A stretch of DNA of 64,000 bases, from contig JAMXBD010001441.1 of the NCBI GenBank assembly GCA_024138025.1, positions 62,001 to 126,000 of the forward strand, given 5' to 3'. Below the pieces are notes generated by a model, which made no database searches, was not told where the DNA came from, and saw only the letters and a list, made by a program, of their open reading frames with translations. This document shows positions 10,831-22,030 of this stretch, in pieces (the stretch's first letter is position 1; each line of letters starts with the position of its first letter). Made by a program: the position numbers and the translations under genes. This DNA comes from Combretum micranthum. Taxonomy: Eukaryota; Streptophyta; Magnoliopsida; Myrtales; Combretaceae.

Positions 10831-12090
10831 GAAAGAATTACGGAGAAGTAGCAGCCCTAATCACAGAGCAAAAAGAGCTGATAAGGGAATTCGAACGGTT
10901 AAGAATTGAATTCGTAGGGCAAGATGTCGAGATGGAGATCGCAAATTTGGTTATGGAACCCACCTTGATCGACAGGATTAAAGAAGCTCAAAGATATGAT
11001 GAGGTGATAAAGAAGATCAAGGAAGAAGTGCTCAAAGGGAAGTATAGTGACTTTACCCTAGATGATGAAGAGGTGGTTAGGATGAAAGGGAGATTGTGTG
11101 TACCGGAAGATGAAGAACTGAGAAAGGAAATCATGAGCGAAGCTCACAACTCCGGTTACACTGTGCATCCGGGAGGTACAAAAATGTATCAAGACATAAA
11201 AAGCCACTATTGGTGGAATGGTTTGAAGAGGGATGTGGCGGATTACGTCATGAAGTGTGCCGTGTGTCAGCAAGTTAAAGTGGAACATCAACGGCCAGGA
11301 GGATTATTAAAGCCACTACCTATCCCCGAATGGAAATGGGATTAGATCTCAATGGACTTTGTGTGGATTTCCAGAACCTCCACGGGATGTGATGCAGTCT
11401 GGGTAATAGTGGATCGCTTGACAAAGTCAGCACACTTCCTACCGATCAATATGACCTATTCGTGGACAAGTTGGCTAAGATCTACATCAAGAGATTGTGC
11501 GACTCCATGGTTCCAGCGGAATCATTTCAGATCGGGATCCAAGGTTTGTTTCGAAGTTCTGGACGAGCTTACAAAAGAGCCTAGGCACCAAGTTGCATTT
11601 CAGTACTGCCTACCATCCTCAGACAGATGGACAGTCTGAGCGAACCATTCAGACCTTAGAGGATATGTTAAGAGCTTGCATATTGGAATTTAAAGGAAGT
11701 TGGGATAATCACATACCTCTAATTGAGTTTGCCTATAACAATAGCTACCACTCAACCATTCAGATGCCACCCTATGAAGCCTTATATGGACGGCGTTGTA
11801 GGTCCCCTCTGTTTTGGGATGATGTGGAAAAGCTTGCTATTGGGCCTGAATTGGTTCAGGAAGCAGCTGATAAGGTCCGGGTTATTCAACAGAAGATGAA
11901 AGAAGCTCAAGACAGACAAAAGAGTTGGGCTGATCTGAAAAGAAGAGAACTGAATTCCAAGTAGGCGATCATGTCTATCTGAAAATAAACCCAATCAAGA
12001 GCATAAAGAGGATGCGGACTCAAGGGAAATTAAGCCCAAGGTATATTGGACCCTTTGAGATTTTGGAAAGAGTGGGAGATTTGGCCTATC
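10831..12090 (+). pseudogene. Integrase (HHCC zinc finger and DDE core), with stops
   Basis: Integrase inserts the DNA copy. An N-terminal HHCC finger lies at about 11140-11276: His in 'AHNSGYTVHPGG', then C-X2-C in 'KCAVCQQ'. A TAG at 11344 interrupts the join to the core. The core has Asp in 'MDFVW' (11352 on), the second Asp in 'SDRDPRF' (codon 11530) and Glu in 'DGQSERT' (codon 11638), which is the exact 35-residue D-E spacing. The two core parts are in different frames, with a break around 11460-11500. '[20 protein letters not shown]' and 'KLSPRYIGPFEILERVGDLAYRL' (about 12025-12090, after a stop at 11962) complete the C-terminal GPY/F region. Confidence 0.92.
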
Positions 12091-12400
12091 GGCTAGCCTT
12101 ACCGCCAAGCTTGTCGGAGTTCATAATGTGTTCCACGTATCAGTGTAAGGAAGTATGTGCCTGACCCTGAGCGGATAGTGGAGTTGGAACCCATTCGGTT
12201 AAAGGAGAATCTCACATATGAAGAGCATCCAGTAAATCTTGGATAAGAAAACTCAGAAGCTTCGGAATAAAGAGATCCGATATGTCAAAGTATTGTGGAG
12301 AAACCACGCTTCTGAGGAAGCAACTTGGGAAGCTGAGGAGGAATCCGAAGGAAATACCCCGAGTTGTTTGAGGATCAAGGTACGTCAGTTCAGTTTTGAG
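12091..12400 (+). pseudogene. Integrase C-terminal chromodomain
   Basis: After 'FHVSV.RKYVPDPERIVELEPI' (about 12130-12200, frameshifted) comes 'VKVLWRNHASEEATWEAEEE' (about 12275-12335), the chromodomain signature of plant chromoviruses. In this family the domain is thought to direct integration to heterochromatin. The expected 'YPELF' ending is out of frame because of a small indel near 12345-12365. This domain is the main reason for the chromovirus call. Confidence 0.88.
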
Positions 12401-12414
12401 GACAAAACTCTTTT

Positions 12415-12428
12415 TAAGGTGGGTAGGT
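12415..12428 (+). other. Polypurine tract of element A
   Basis: 'aaggtgggtaggt' directly precedes the TG of the 3' LTR and follows the typical Tekay run 'gaggacaaaactctttttaa'. It primes plus-strand synthesis. Confidence 0.85.
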
Positions 12429-13012
12429 TGTAAACCCCGGTTTTTCAAGTAGCCAAGATAACTCAGAACCGGAAACCAAAACCCTAAACCGGAATAGCTT
12501 AAGTCTGGAGTGAGAACTAGGAACCCTAATTCCGGCTTTTCCTCGGTTTCCAATTAAGAAACTTTTATAAGAAAATTTAATTTTGAATATAGTTCTTGAT
12601 TATATTTCAAACCAAGAAAAGATCAGATTTTAAGAAAATTTCAATTCCGGGTCATCCCGAGACCCATTATAGAAAAGCGTGCCCCGGAACTAGAATTTCA
12701 AAAATTTACTTGAATACTCATTTGAATCGAAATAAAATAAGGATTTCAAAAATATAATTTCATAATTTTCGGCTTATGAAAAATACAGTTATAGCCTTTT
12801 ATTCGTATTTTCTTACTACCGGTAATTAAATTGTCTTGACTACTATTCTTACTATTCACAAGTACAACCTATTACTACCTATTTGTACACCCTATATTTG
12901 CAACACTTACCATCAATAATCAATCTCATTTCAAAGACTTTTTGTCTCTTAAAAATCAATACAATTTATGACAAATTGTACACAATTCAAATCAAAAGAA
13001 GAAAATCAACCA

Positions 13013-13014
<2 letters not shown>

Positions 13015-13047
<33 letters not shown>
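13015..13047. repeat. Poly-C tract in 3' LTR
   Basis: A run of 33 C, against 22 in the 5' LTR. Confidence 0.95.
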
Positions 13048-13049
<2 letters not shown>

Positions 13050-15136
13050 CAAGCTCCATCTTGCAATTTTTTAAAAAAATTATTTTAGCCGCCATTTAAC
13101 CTAATTTCAAATTCTATATAAACTACTTTTTCTCTCTCTCTCTCTTCATTCTTTCCTTTTTCCAAACTTCCAAGAGGTAAAAAGCTCCCAATCCTCTCTT
13201 TTTCCTTCCCCATGCCGTGAGCTTTAGAGCTCCCACACACACACACAACTTGTTTCCTTCTCTTTTATCTCCTATTTTACCTTAAGTAAATGAGCTTTTA
13301 CTCCTTCTACTCATAGATCTTTGTAATGGCTAGGTTATTCTTGGATATTTCCAACCAAAGGACCCCATGAGCTCTTGCTAGGGACAAGGAAATGTCAAAA
13401 CAAGAATACCGAACCATTACAAAGTAGATCTAACATTTAAAAGAGCTTTCAAGGCATAAGCTTGATGATTTTTCATCAAAAAGTGTTTTGAACAAAAGAT
13501 CTTTTATAAAAATGTAGTTTTTATGTTTTCAAAACTTATTTAAGCATTTGATATAGTAGATCTACCATTTTACTACTCATATTCATGTAGGCATTTAAGA
13601 TCTCATCATTATTTTGAGTTTATGCGCATTAATGGTCTTTAATGTATTTTTCCTTAATAAATAACCTTCCTAGTATATAAATATATGGATAGATGAGTTA
13701 ATAAAGTCAAAAAGGAAAACATTTTTCAAGAAATGGACTTGTGTAAATTCGGATGACTTGAGAAACCTAGGATAAAAACCCTTTTACTAACTTCTAAACA
13801 TGTATTTCTCAAGAAAAATGAAGCCTATAGGTGATAGATAATGTTTGGTAATATTTTTCATGAGTTTAAATGAGTTTTTACTAAAGAAAATATTTGAAAC
13901 AAGAGATGAAGTCCAATAGAAGTTTTAAGTTAAAAGTCTTGAAAACCAAATTCGTAATAATGGATAGATGGTTAGAAAACACTATTTTTCCAACTTCAAA
14001 AATGGTATTTTCTTAAATAAATGAAGTCCTTAGGGTATAGGTAAAATAAATACTTAAAGTTTTAAATGTAAAATACATTTTTTCTTAAAGGAATCAACTT
14101 AAAAATGAAAATTTCTAAATTCGGATTTTTGGAACTACCCTAGTGTAAGACCCACTTAAAAGTTTACAAATGAAGATTTTATTAAAGAAATAAAGGCCTT
14201 AGGATATAACTAATATAAGGGTAAAAATTTCTTTAAACAAAGTGAAGTTTTCCTAAAGGAAATCCTTATAATAAGTAAGTGTGACAAAGTGTAGTAAATT
14301 TACTTATTAAACAATAGCATGAAATGATTTTCTAGGAAAAATTTTGTTTAAATTCTTTAAGTCTAAAAAGTTATAAGAACTTAGGCTCATTAGATTTCAT
14401 ATCATGACATTCATGATAGGGAAAATCATTTCCATGGCATTTAGTTTCATTTTGTACTTAGGAATCTCAAGTGCATTCATGAAAATCACATTTTCGGAAT
14501 CAACGTAATCATTGTACAGATCTGATCCCTCATTTCCAAGGCTTAGATATTTTCAAAACTTGATTTAAACTTCATATTTAGAAAGCTCTTCCGAAGTAGA
14601 TAGGAATCGATATAAAATTTGCAAAATTCCGACTTAAAACGACCAAGTTATGGCCATTTTAAATCGGGACTTCGAAAATTACGCGAATTTCGATTTCACT
14701 AAGTTTTCTTAGAGTTTTAGTATCCTAAGATGGTAGTATACTTATTAGGGTATTTATTATATGAATAGGTGAACCCGTGGACGTTGAATCTTTGCTTCCG
14801 GATTACTATTACTAGAAGAAAGGCGAACCTATGGCGGAGTGAGTTTTTCTTCCCGATTCATTTATTGTATGTGCTTGTAAAGTAGTGCACTAGAATGTAG
14901 GCCAAATGAATGGAATATGAATGATGGGGAATAATGGGAAATTATATGTTGATGATGATGTGAGAACTCAAATTAAGAATATCGAAACCGAGTGATAAAT
15001 TTTAGTTGTGTACTTAGCTATGATGGATTGTTTGAGAAATTGTTTGATCGCCTAAGTAAAATGGCTTAATTAACTACTCGGACTAATGCCAAATTCGGCA
15101 TATGCATATCATAAGGGGAAGGAGCAATAGCATTTG

Positions 15137-15240
15137 TAGGTTAATTGTGATCCACAAACGATATCGAATAATCGTAGGTTAATCGTGATCCATAAACGAT
15201 ATCGAATAATCGTAGGTTAACCGTGAACCATAAACGGTAT
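15137..15240. repeat. Short tandem array in 3' LTR
   Basis: Counterpart of 4888-4990, with the same 36-38-bp degenerate unit repeated about three times. Confidence 0.85.
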
Positions 15241-15846
15241 AAAGTTAGTACCGCAGTATTCGTTAATCTGCAAACCCGAGGTGGAGGGTGCTAGTCCATC
15301 CACATATGATTCCGGCTGGTCATATGTTTGTTGAACTCATGTGTTTGGTGCATTTCACTTGCTTGCTTAATCACTTGGTTGAATTGTTGTGACATGAATG
15401 TTATTGTGAAAGATTACACTCACTAAGCTAGTTAGCTTACGTCCCTACAGTCCCTTCCTTTTGCAGCTACCCCATTTGTGGCTTAGGCGGCGTGACCCGG
15501 CTGTACAAGTACAAAAGCTAGGAGTTTCCCCTAGAAGTTGGAATTGTTTGTTTAGACTTCCATAGGAAACTTTTATGACTTTGGATGACTGTATAAGGCC
15601 ATTAAATATTCTTTTGCGGGGGAATGCCCCTTAGTAAATGTAATATTTATTTATGTCTCATGAGTTATATCCTACTGCTAATGCATGCCAAATTAAGCTT
15701 TTATCTCCATTTGGACTTGTACTCTATTGTTGTAAAGGTACGCCTTACATCTATATGAGGCTTTCGAAGTACTAAGGCGGTAATTCGAGAATCTTATATA
15801 GTATGTGGCGGACTGTTACGTTTAGGGTACCCTATGCGGCGTGACA

Positions 15847-15851
15847 GAAAT
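15847..15851. repeat. Right target-site duplication of element A (GAAAT)
   Basis: Identical to 2143-2147. Confidence 0.95.
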
Positions 15852-15986
15852 AGATATCGAGCATATCTCTGGCGCGTTTTTCCCTTTTATTCTTATCTTT
15901 TTTGTTATAGTTTTTATTTTATCTTCATCACAATTATTGTTAGTCAAAATGTGAGATCTGATCAAACAAAGAATTTTAAAATGGTA

Positions 15987-15994
15987 GCCTTTAG
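15987..15994. repeat. Left 8-bp TSD of the hAT element (GCCTTTAG)
   Basis: Repeated exactly at 16824-16831. The related repeat at 30310-30620 has a single such site, 'aacctttagatc', near 30500. Confidence 0.93.
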
Positions 15995-16823
15995 TAGAGG
16001 TAGGCAAAAAAACCGACTAAACAGAGAAATCGATCTGACACCAGAAAACCGATCCAAAAAATGATATTAACCAATTCATCGGTTTTGGTTTAGATTCATG
16101 ATTTTAATTTTTTTTGGTTTTCGGTTTCGATTTCGGTTTGTAATCGCAAAAAATCGACGGTTAATGGTTAATCGATATCTATATAACATTATATATAATT
16201 AATCTTTTTTAAATATAAAAGGCTAAAGATTTCAAACCCTAATTTAATATTATAATATTATTAAGCATTGGTTAGAGTCTAAATTACTTCCATGACTTAT
16301 GTTTTATGATATTATAGTTCTACCTATATGGACAAAGTTTTTATTTATTTATCTATTTTCTTTTAAAAGCTATTGGTGTTGTGATGGAAAAGAAGCAACA
16401 AAATTATGAGCATTTGATTTTTTTTTTTTTTTTTGGATGAGTTTGAGAAGTTTTGAAATAATAGATATGACTATTATTTTCATGTTGCTATTCGTATTGT
16501 TCTCTTTTTGTGCATGAACTGACATGACTTTATCCATTACAATTAAAAAAGGTTTTAGTAGTATGTAACTTTAAGAAACAAAATAGTTTAGTTTTTTATA
16601 GACCAGTTTAAAGTATAGTTAACCACAACTTTTAGTTAACAATTATGCTAAATGGTTAAAAACCAAAAACCAAAAATATTAACCAAGAAAAATGATTAAT
16701 CATTAAGGTGGTTAACCATTAATAATGGACCGGTTTAGGTTTGACATTTCAAAAAACCGATTCTAATGGTTAGGTTCAAAAAAATGGTTTATGGACTGCT
16801 TAATCGATCCATGCCTACCCTTA
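15995..16823. mobile_element. Non-autonomous hAT-type DNA transposon, 829 bp
   Basis: Seen: the ends are imperfect terminal inverted repeats ('tagaggtaggca' on the left, reverse complement 'taagggtaggca' on the right), flanked by a perfect 8-bp TSD. There is no transposase ORF. The interior is AT-rich with repeated 'ggtttcggtttcg' and 'aaaccaaaaacc' type tracts that pair with each other. The TAGGGGTGGCA-like ends and 8-bp TSD are hAT features. The empty site at about 30500 in the related repeat proves the limits of the insertion. Confidence 0.9.
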
Positions 16824-16831
16824 GCCTTTAG
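16824..16831. repeat. Right 8-bp TSD of the hAT element (GCCTTTAG)
   Basis: Identical to 15987-15994. Confidence 0.93.
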
Positions 16832-19800
16832 ATCTATTGAATTCACTTTACTAAGATGACAAAACAAAGAATATTGATGCATGTGCATTACTATATGAGT
16901 AGGAAATATAGCTAATAATGGTGTTCGAGGAAGTTGTCTTGTTGGAGGAGACAATGAAAAAAATCACAATGGAGATTTAAGGAGTTGTCGAGGTTTTGGA
17001 ATTGGAGTTCGGCATCGGTATCATTGTTGCTTTTATTTATTATATATATATATTTTTTTTTTTTTTTTTTGCAATTTTGGCCAACCTTGTTTGTTCAATA
17101 GATGAGGTTAGAAAAAAATACTAAATTAATATTCTTATGTTTTTAAAAATTACAAAAGTAACACTTGGATAAAAATAATCCCAGATTCAAGCAAGCTAAA
17201 CTCGTCTCTTGAATAGGTGAGGTTATTTAACCTTGTCTATTCAAGAGACGAGTTCAGCTTGCCTAAATCTAGGATTATTTTTATCCTAGAAGTGTCACGC
17301 CCCAACGGGTATCCTAAACGTGACAGCCCACCGTACGCAATATTAAAGCTCAAGAATGACTACCTCAGTCACTCGAAAGCTTTCATATCGGTACAAGGCG
17401 TACATTCACAACAAAGTGGGACCATTGAAGTAATGCATTTTAAGATATTGGCAGCGGAACATACAAAACAACACTTAATATATTTCATAGAAACATAAAG
17501 TCTTACAACTTCTAAGGGGCATTCCCCCGATAAATATATAACCACATGGTTCTACTGAATATAACATAACTAAAGCTAGAAGATTTCAGAAGAAATCTAC
17601 TCTATAACTTCAAAATAGAATTCCTCCAAAAGCTTCTCAAAATAAGGATTATACCCGAGAAATCAAGGTGGTCTCAGGTACAAAAGGTAATCCTGCAATA
17701 TCAACAGTCTATAGGAGTATAAGCATGACTAGCTTAGTGAGATATTCCTTACGCAAAAGTACTCAGAACAAGTAATCAACCAAGTTTATTAATTCAAACA
17801 TATGAAATGCAACAACCATATAATCAAACATTACATACGACTATCCGGTTTCATATGCATGATGGATTTACCCCTCCATCGGTGGTTAGGGAATGCTTTG
17901 AACTGGGCCCCGAATGACCTCCTTAAAGTTTGCGCGCGTCTTGGGGTTCCAACGAACCGTACTACTAGTCCCCAGGCTTTCCATACCCAAAGCGATTGAT
18001 TCGGCTCGGCTACACCTTGAGGCCGTATTCCCCGAACGTCCTAACCCTCAAGATGTAGTTAGGCAGCTTACCTTTCCGATCCTATGCTGAGGAGTAGTAG
18101 CAAAACTTCAAAATGATATTCTAAGTGATATGCATGAGCAATTTATTATATGGGGATTTCAATATAATATTAAATCATTTTAAAGCGATCAAACAATATT
18201 TGCACACGTAACAATTCATACATAGAAACATTTATATCAATCACAAATCGGATTACGGTATACTTATTTGTTCATTGATCGTACATAACAATTCACATAC
18301 ATAATTCTCATAATATCCCACATGCATATCAATTTTATCTTTTCCTAACATCTAGTGCTCTATTCTATAAGCACATACGCGAATACATAAGCATAAGGGA
18401 ACTCACTTGTCCATAGCGATCTAAGAGTCGAAGTAATCCTCGGGAAAGACAAGATCGTGATCCTCGACACCTAAACAAAAGAAATACCCAACATGAGTAT
18501 TTCATCCAAGATCTATTCAAATTCTATAATTCTTATCTTAAGGAATTCGTAAAAATCGTATGAAATAGAAATTCCAACTAAAAATGGCCATAACTTGCTC
18601 ATTTTAACTTGGAATTTCGCATATTATATATTGATTTCTACCTACTCGAAAAGATCTATCTATTTCTAAGGTTATTTTTATCAAAAGAAGTTATTTATGC
18701 CTCGGAATAGAAGTGTAAAGATTTGATACGAATTTTCCAAACTTTAAAACTAGAGTTTTCAAACTTTTTTCACTCAAGGGCTTTCGTACAAAAATGTAGA
18801 TATATTGTATGGTTGAAAAATCCCTTGAATACATATATATATATATATATATTCTCAAACCATAAGCATGAATTTAGTGGTGTTGTCTCAACAATGATCT
18901 TGTAGTACAATATGTTTTGAAAGTGAGATAAGCTTAAGTTTTGTAAAGAAATTAGTTTTGTTAAGAAAATTTCTTATTTTACTGAAAGTAAGCATCTCCT
19001 TCTTTTAACTCCATTTCTTAAATAAAAGTAGTTTTAATCTCTTTTAAATTTCTACTACCTTATTCTAATGTTTTGGAAAACATAATCTTTCTAAATACTT
19101 CATGGTTATATGTCCCATAGCTTTTCTAAAGTTAGATCCACTTTAAAGGAAATGATCTTTATAAGTTAATTTTTGAAAACTTATCTAGACTTTAGTATTT
19201 TAAAATGTTGATAGAGAACTTCGACAATTGAATTTAAGAAATCCTTTGTCTAAACAAGGAACTAAGTTTAAAGAATCTTTCTTATTCTATTGGTTTGAAA
19301 AGAGAATTTGTGATAACTTTACTTTATGTATTTCTTGGTAAAACCACATATTATTACTAAAACTTGAGCTAACTTATCTAGCTTTAGAAAAATATTTGTT
19401 TAAGATAAGATCTCAAGTCTTTAAGGAAAATAATTTCTTATATGACAAAATTTATATTTAAAGAGAGTTCATTTTTATTACTTAAGAGAACTCATTTTTA
19501 TTATGATTGAGACAATAACAACATATTCATGTATGAATGAGAATATGTAACTATGAAAGATATAAAAACAACATAAATAAAATAAGAGCATAAATAAAGT
19601 CAAGTATTGGGAACCTTAGCTTCATCAAGGTATCCCGGGACTAAGAATAGACTAGTCCTCAAAGAAAAGAAAAGCAAAGAAATAAAATTGTTTTGACTTG
19701 ATATGGACAAGTCTAAGACTAAAAAGACTAGTCTTAATATTTGCATAAAACAAGTAAATAAATTGCAAGACTTGAAAGTAAATAAATAACAAATGAGCTT

Positions 19801-20018
19801 ATATACTCTAAATAAATATATATACATAATATTTATATAAGTTAGGTTTGAAACAATAATAACAATATCAACATAATAGTAACATAAAGAAAATAAGACA
19901 TAAACATGAACAAAAATAAAACATGAATAAATTGTTGCTTCTTTAATTCAATGAGCCTAAGACACATACATTAAACTCATGTTAAGTTATATGAACATGA
20001 TGAGAGAATATGAGAAAC

Positions 20019-20026
20019 TTTTACCT
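20019..20026 (-). promoter_or_regulatory. Possible 5' splice donor in LTR B1
   Basis: The minus strand reads AG|GTAAAA about 180 nt after the TATA box. The same site is kept in B2 (62381-62388) and B3 (about 61458-61465). Confidence 0.35.
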
Positions 20027-20202
20027 AAAGTTTATGTGGTGGTTGAAGAAGAAAAGAATGGGTTGTAGTATTATGTGGGGCTTGGTCTTTTAAAGAAAAG
20101 GAGAAACTTGAGAGAGATTTCGGGAGAGGAATTTTGTGGAGTGATTTTGGGAGAGTTTTAGTATGAATTTTTGTTGTATGAAAGAATGGAAGAGGAAGGG
20201 GG

Positions 20203-20210
20203 TATTTATA
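20203..20210 (-). promoter_or_regulatory. TATA box of LTR B1
   Basis: 'tataaata' on the minus strand, followed by a CT-rich leader. It is conserved in B2 (62563-62570) and B3 (61614-61621), about 710 bp from the LTR start. Confidence 0.7.
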
Positions 20211-20962
20211 GATTTTTGGAGTGGAAATTAGATGTAATTAAATAAAATGGAAAAGAAAATAAATTGTGATGCATGGGGAAGAGAGAGGCACCAGTTTGCT
20301 TGTGTAGGGGGAGAGAAATTGATTTGTTTTGTTTGTTTTGTAATAAAAGAAGTAATGTGTAAAGTGTGATGTGATTAAAGTAGTATGGGGAAGGTAAATT
20401 GTAAGGTATAGGTATGGTAGTGTGTAAGAATAGAGTGTAAGAAAAAGTAGAGATAAGTAAATAGTAATGAATAGTAGAAAAGTACTATGAATAGTAGACT
20501 AGACAATTAAAATACTGGTAGTGACGAAAATACGAGTAATTAAGCTATATCTGATATTTTTAGTTACCAAAAAATTCTAAAACTTATATTTTTTAAAACC
20601 TTATATTTTTACGAATCTATTGGTGTTGTCGGAATATTTTTGCTATCCGGTGCACTGGGGCACGGTTTTCGAAAACTGATCCCGATCGGATCCGAAGGAC
20701 ACTAGAAAAATTTGAATATGATACTTTTAGGCTTTACTATATTATTACGAACCATATTCCACAATTATTTCAATTTCGTTTTCTAGGGTTTAAGAACACG
20801 GGATTGCCGGATCTAGATTCACTAGACTAATCATAAAACTAGGTTAAATTTAGGGTTTCGTTTCAACTTCCGGTTCTTAGGGTTTGCTAATATTATCGAA
20901 AAATCTAGGGGCTTACAAGTAGTATTTTTTTAATTTTTAAAAAATAAGAATATTGGTTTCCT

Positions 20963-22030
20963 TTCTCCTGAAATTGCATATTTGTACTCAATACATAATG
21001 TCCTATGAGTTTGAAAACTTTGAACCTTGCGAATTTTGATTTTATGTTTATATAAGTTCATTGATATTTTGTTATAATTAAGATGATGTGTGAAATTTAA
21101 TTTTTCTTGATTAATATGTTGAAAGTTGATATCTTTATTGTAATTTGATTTGTGACTGTAGCTCTTGATAAAAAAATTTGTCACCTAGAAAAATTCTTTT
21201 TCATAAAATTACCAAAAACTATAGTCACATATTAGGATTCACATAAAAAAATTATTTTTTATAAAATTAATAAAACTTAATAAATTTAAAGTGAAAAGAA
21301 TTTTAAAGATTAAAGTTAACCAACAAACTAAAATTTTCATGAAAGAATTACATAATGTCTAATCCTGAATTGCGGATACATATACACCTAACGGGTAACT
21401 CTAAAAAAGGAAAAATTCTTTTTTGCAAATTTAATGTAAAAGTAGTTTCCTAATTTGTCACATCTAGATGCAACTTGCACTTTTTTCCCGTGTGATTTAG
21501 TGTGTTTATATGCTCTATAAATTTTATTAGGAAAGTAAATACTTTGTAAATAACACCTAGGAATTCAATTTAGAGTATAATAGGAAGCAATTTATAATTG
21601 AAAAAATAAAGGTGGTTATCATTTAGGTTTTAATAGAATAGCCTTGAACTTAGAAATTTTGAATTTTTTTTTAAATGATTTTCCGTGGATCAATGGAAAA
21701 AATTAGCACTAACCTTTCCATTGGCCCAAATTTATTTATTTTTCCTTACTTTACTTGGATGGTGATTCTAAATTTTTTGTCAACCTTGGATTTTGATTTC
21801 TGGTTCAATTTCTTTTAATTCAATTCATACTAAACCCTAACATGTTTAATACGAACCATCAACTAAGAATTAAAGGAAATTTCTAATTTTGAAAAATATT
21901 TTGGAGTCATCACCTGACTAAAACCAGGAAAAAAATTAAATTAGGACTACTAGGTAGGTTAAATCCTAATTTAGCTGTTGATCTGCTAAAAATTGTCTTT
22001 TAAAGAACAATAACCAGAATTTCATGAGTT
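20963..22030. other. AT-rich sequence, nothing clearly recognised
   Basis: No coding region. Around 21900 there is 'ggagtcatcacctgac', resembling a motif common in repeats of several plants, so this is probably old repeat DNA. Confidence 0.4.

Larger units (their letters stand above)
2148..15846 (+). mobile_element. Complete, decayed Ty3/gypsy chromovirus (Tekay/Del type), element A
   Basis: Seen: a 13.7-kb unit with two long direct repeats (2148-5599 and 12429-15846) and a perfect GAAAT TSD. The order is 5' LTR, Met-tRNA primer site, extra ORF, gag, protease, RT, RNase H, integrase, chromodomain, polypurine tract, 3' LTR. The chromodomain after integrase, the DTGA protease motif and the LTR length place it in the chromovirus Tekay/Del lineage by family knowledge. 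The coding parts carry many in-frame stops and indels, for example after gag near 7988, in the protease near 9244, at the RT active site near 10097 and in integrase near 11343. The two LTRs differ by many substitutions and small indels, so the insertion is not recent. The element cannot make its own proteins intact. It interrupts an older repeat whose right half resumes at 15852. Confidence 0.95.
12429..15846 (+). repeat. 3' LTR of element A
   Basis: About 3418 bp, 'tgtaaacccc' to 'gcgtgaca', matching the 5' LTR along its length. Main differences are a longer C-tract (13015-13047), loss of the roughly 45-bp GC-rich segment that follows the tract in the 5' LTR, and scattered substitutions. The tandem array is at 15137-15240. 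Confidence 0.95.
15852..17106. repeat. Older dispersed repeat R1 (host of element A and of a hAT element)
   Basis: The sequence from 'atcgagcatatctctgg' through 'cttcatcacaattattgtt' to 'ttggaggagacaatg' (about 16970) matches 30360-30610 except for the hAT insertion at 15995-16823. Its left flank is probably 2100-2147, on the other side of element A. No ORF or ends were recognised, so its class is unknown. Confidence 0.65.
17293..20917 (-). mobile_element. Solo LTR B1 (Tekay-type), 3625 bp, minus strand
   Basis: On the plus strand it starts 'tgtcacgccccaacgggt' and ends 'aggggcttaca', so the LTR reads 'tgtaagcccct' to 'ggcgtgaca' on the minus strand. The flanks are AGAAG (17288-17292) and AGTAG (20918-20922), a TSD with one mismatch. 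It aligns along its length with B2 and B3, which identifies the family. There is no internal region or primer site, so it is a solo LTR left by LTR-LTR recombination. Confidence 0.9.
17110..20962. mobile_element. Foldback (long inverted repeat) element split by solo LTR B1
   Basis: Left arm about 17110-17218. The right arm runs 17234-17292 and, after the LTR, 20923 to about 20962. The arms pair over roughly 100 bp: 'aactcgtctcttgaatag' is answered by 'ctattcaagagacgag', then 'ggataaaaataatcc' by 'ggattatttttatcc', and outside the LTR 'aatttttaaaaaataagaatatt' type sequence pairs with 17117-17150. The centre 'aggttatttaacct' is nearly palindromic. Transcribed, it would form a long hairpin. There is no ORF. 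Its ends and TSD are unclear. Confidence 0.75.

Noticed and set aside
12883..13074. Short frame with a long Pro run
   Set aside because: It is only the translation of the poly-C tract of the 3' LTR.
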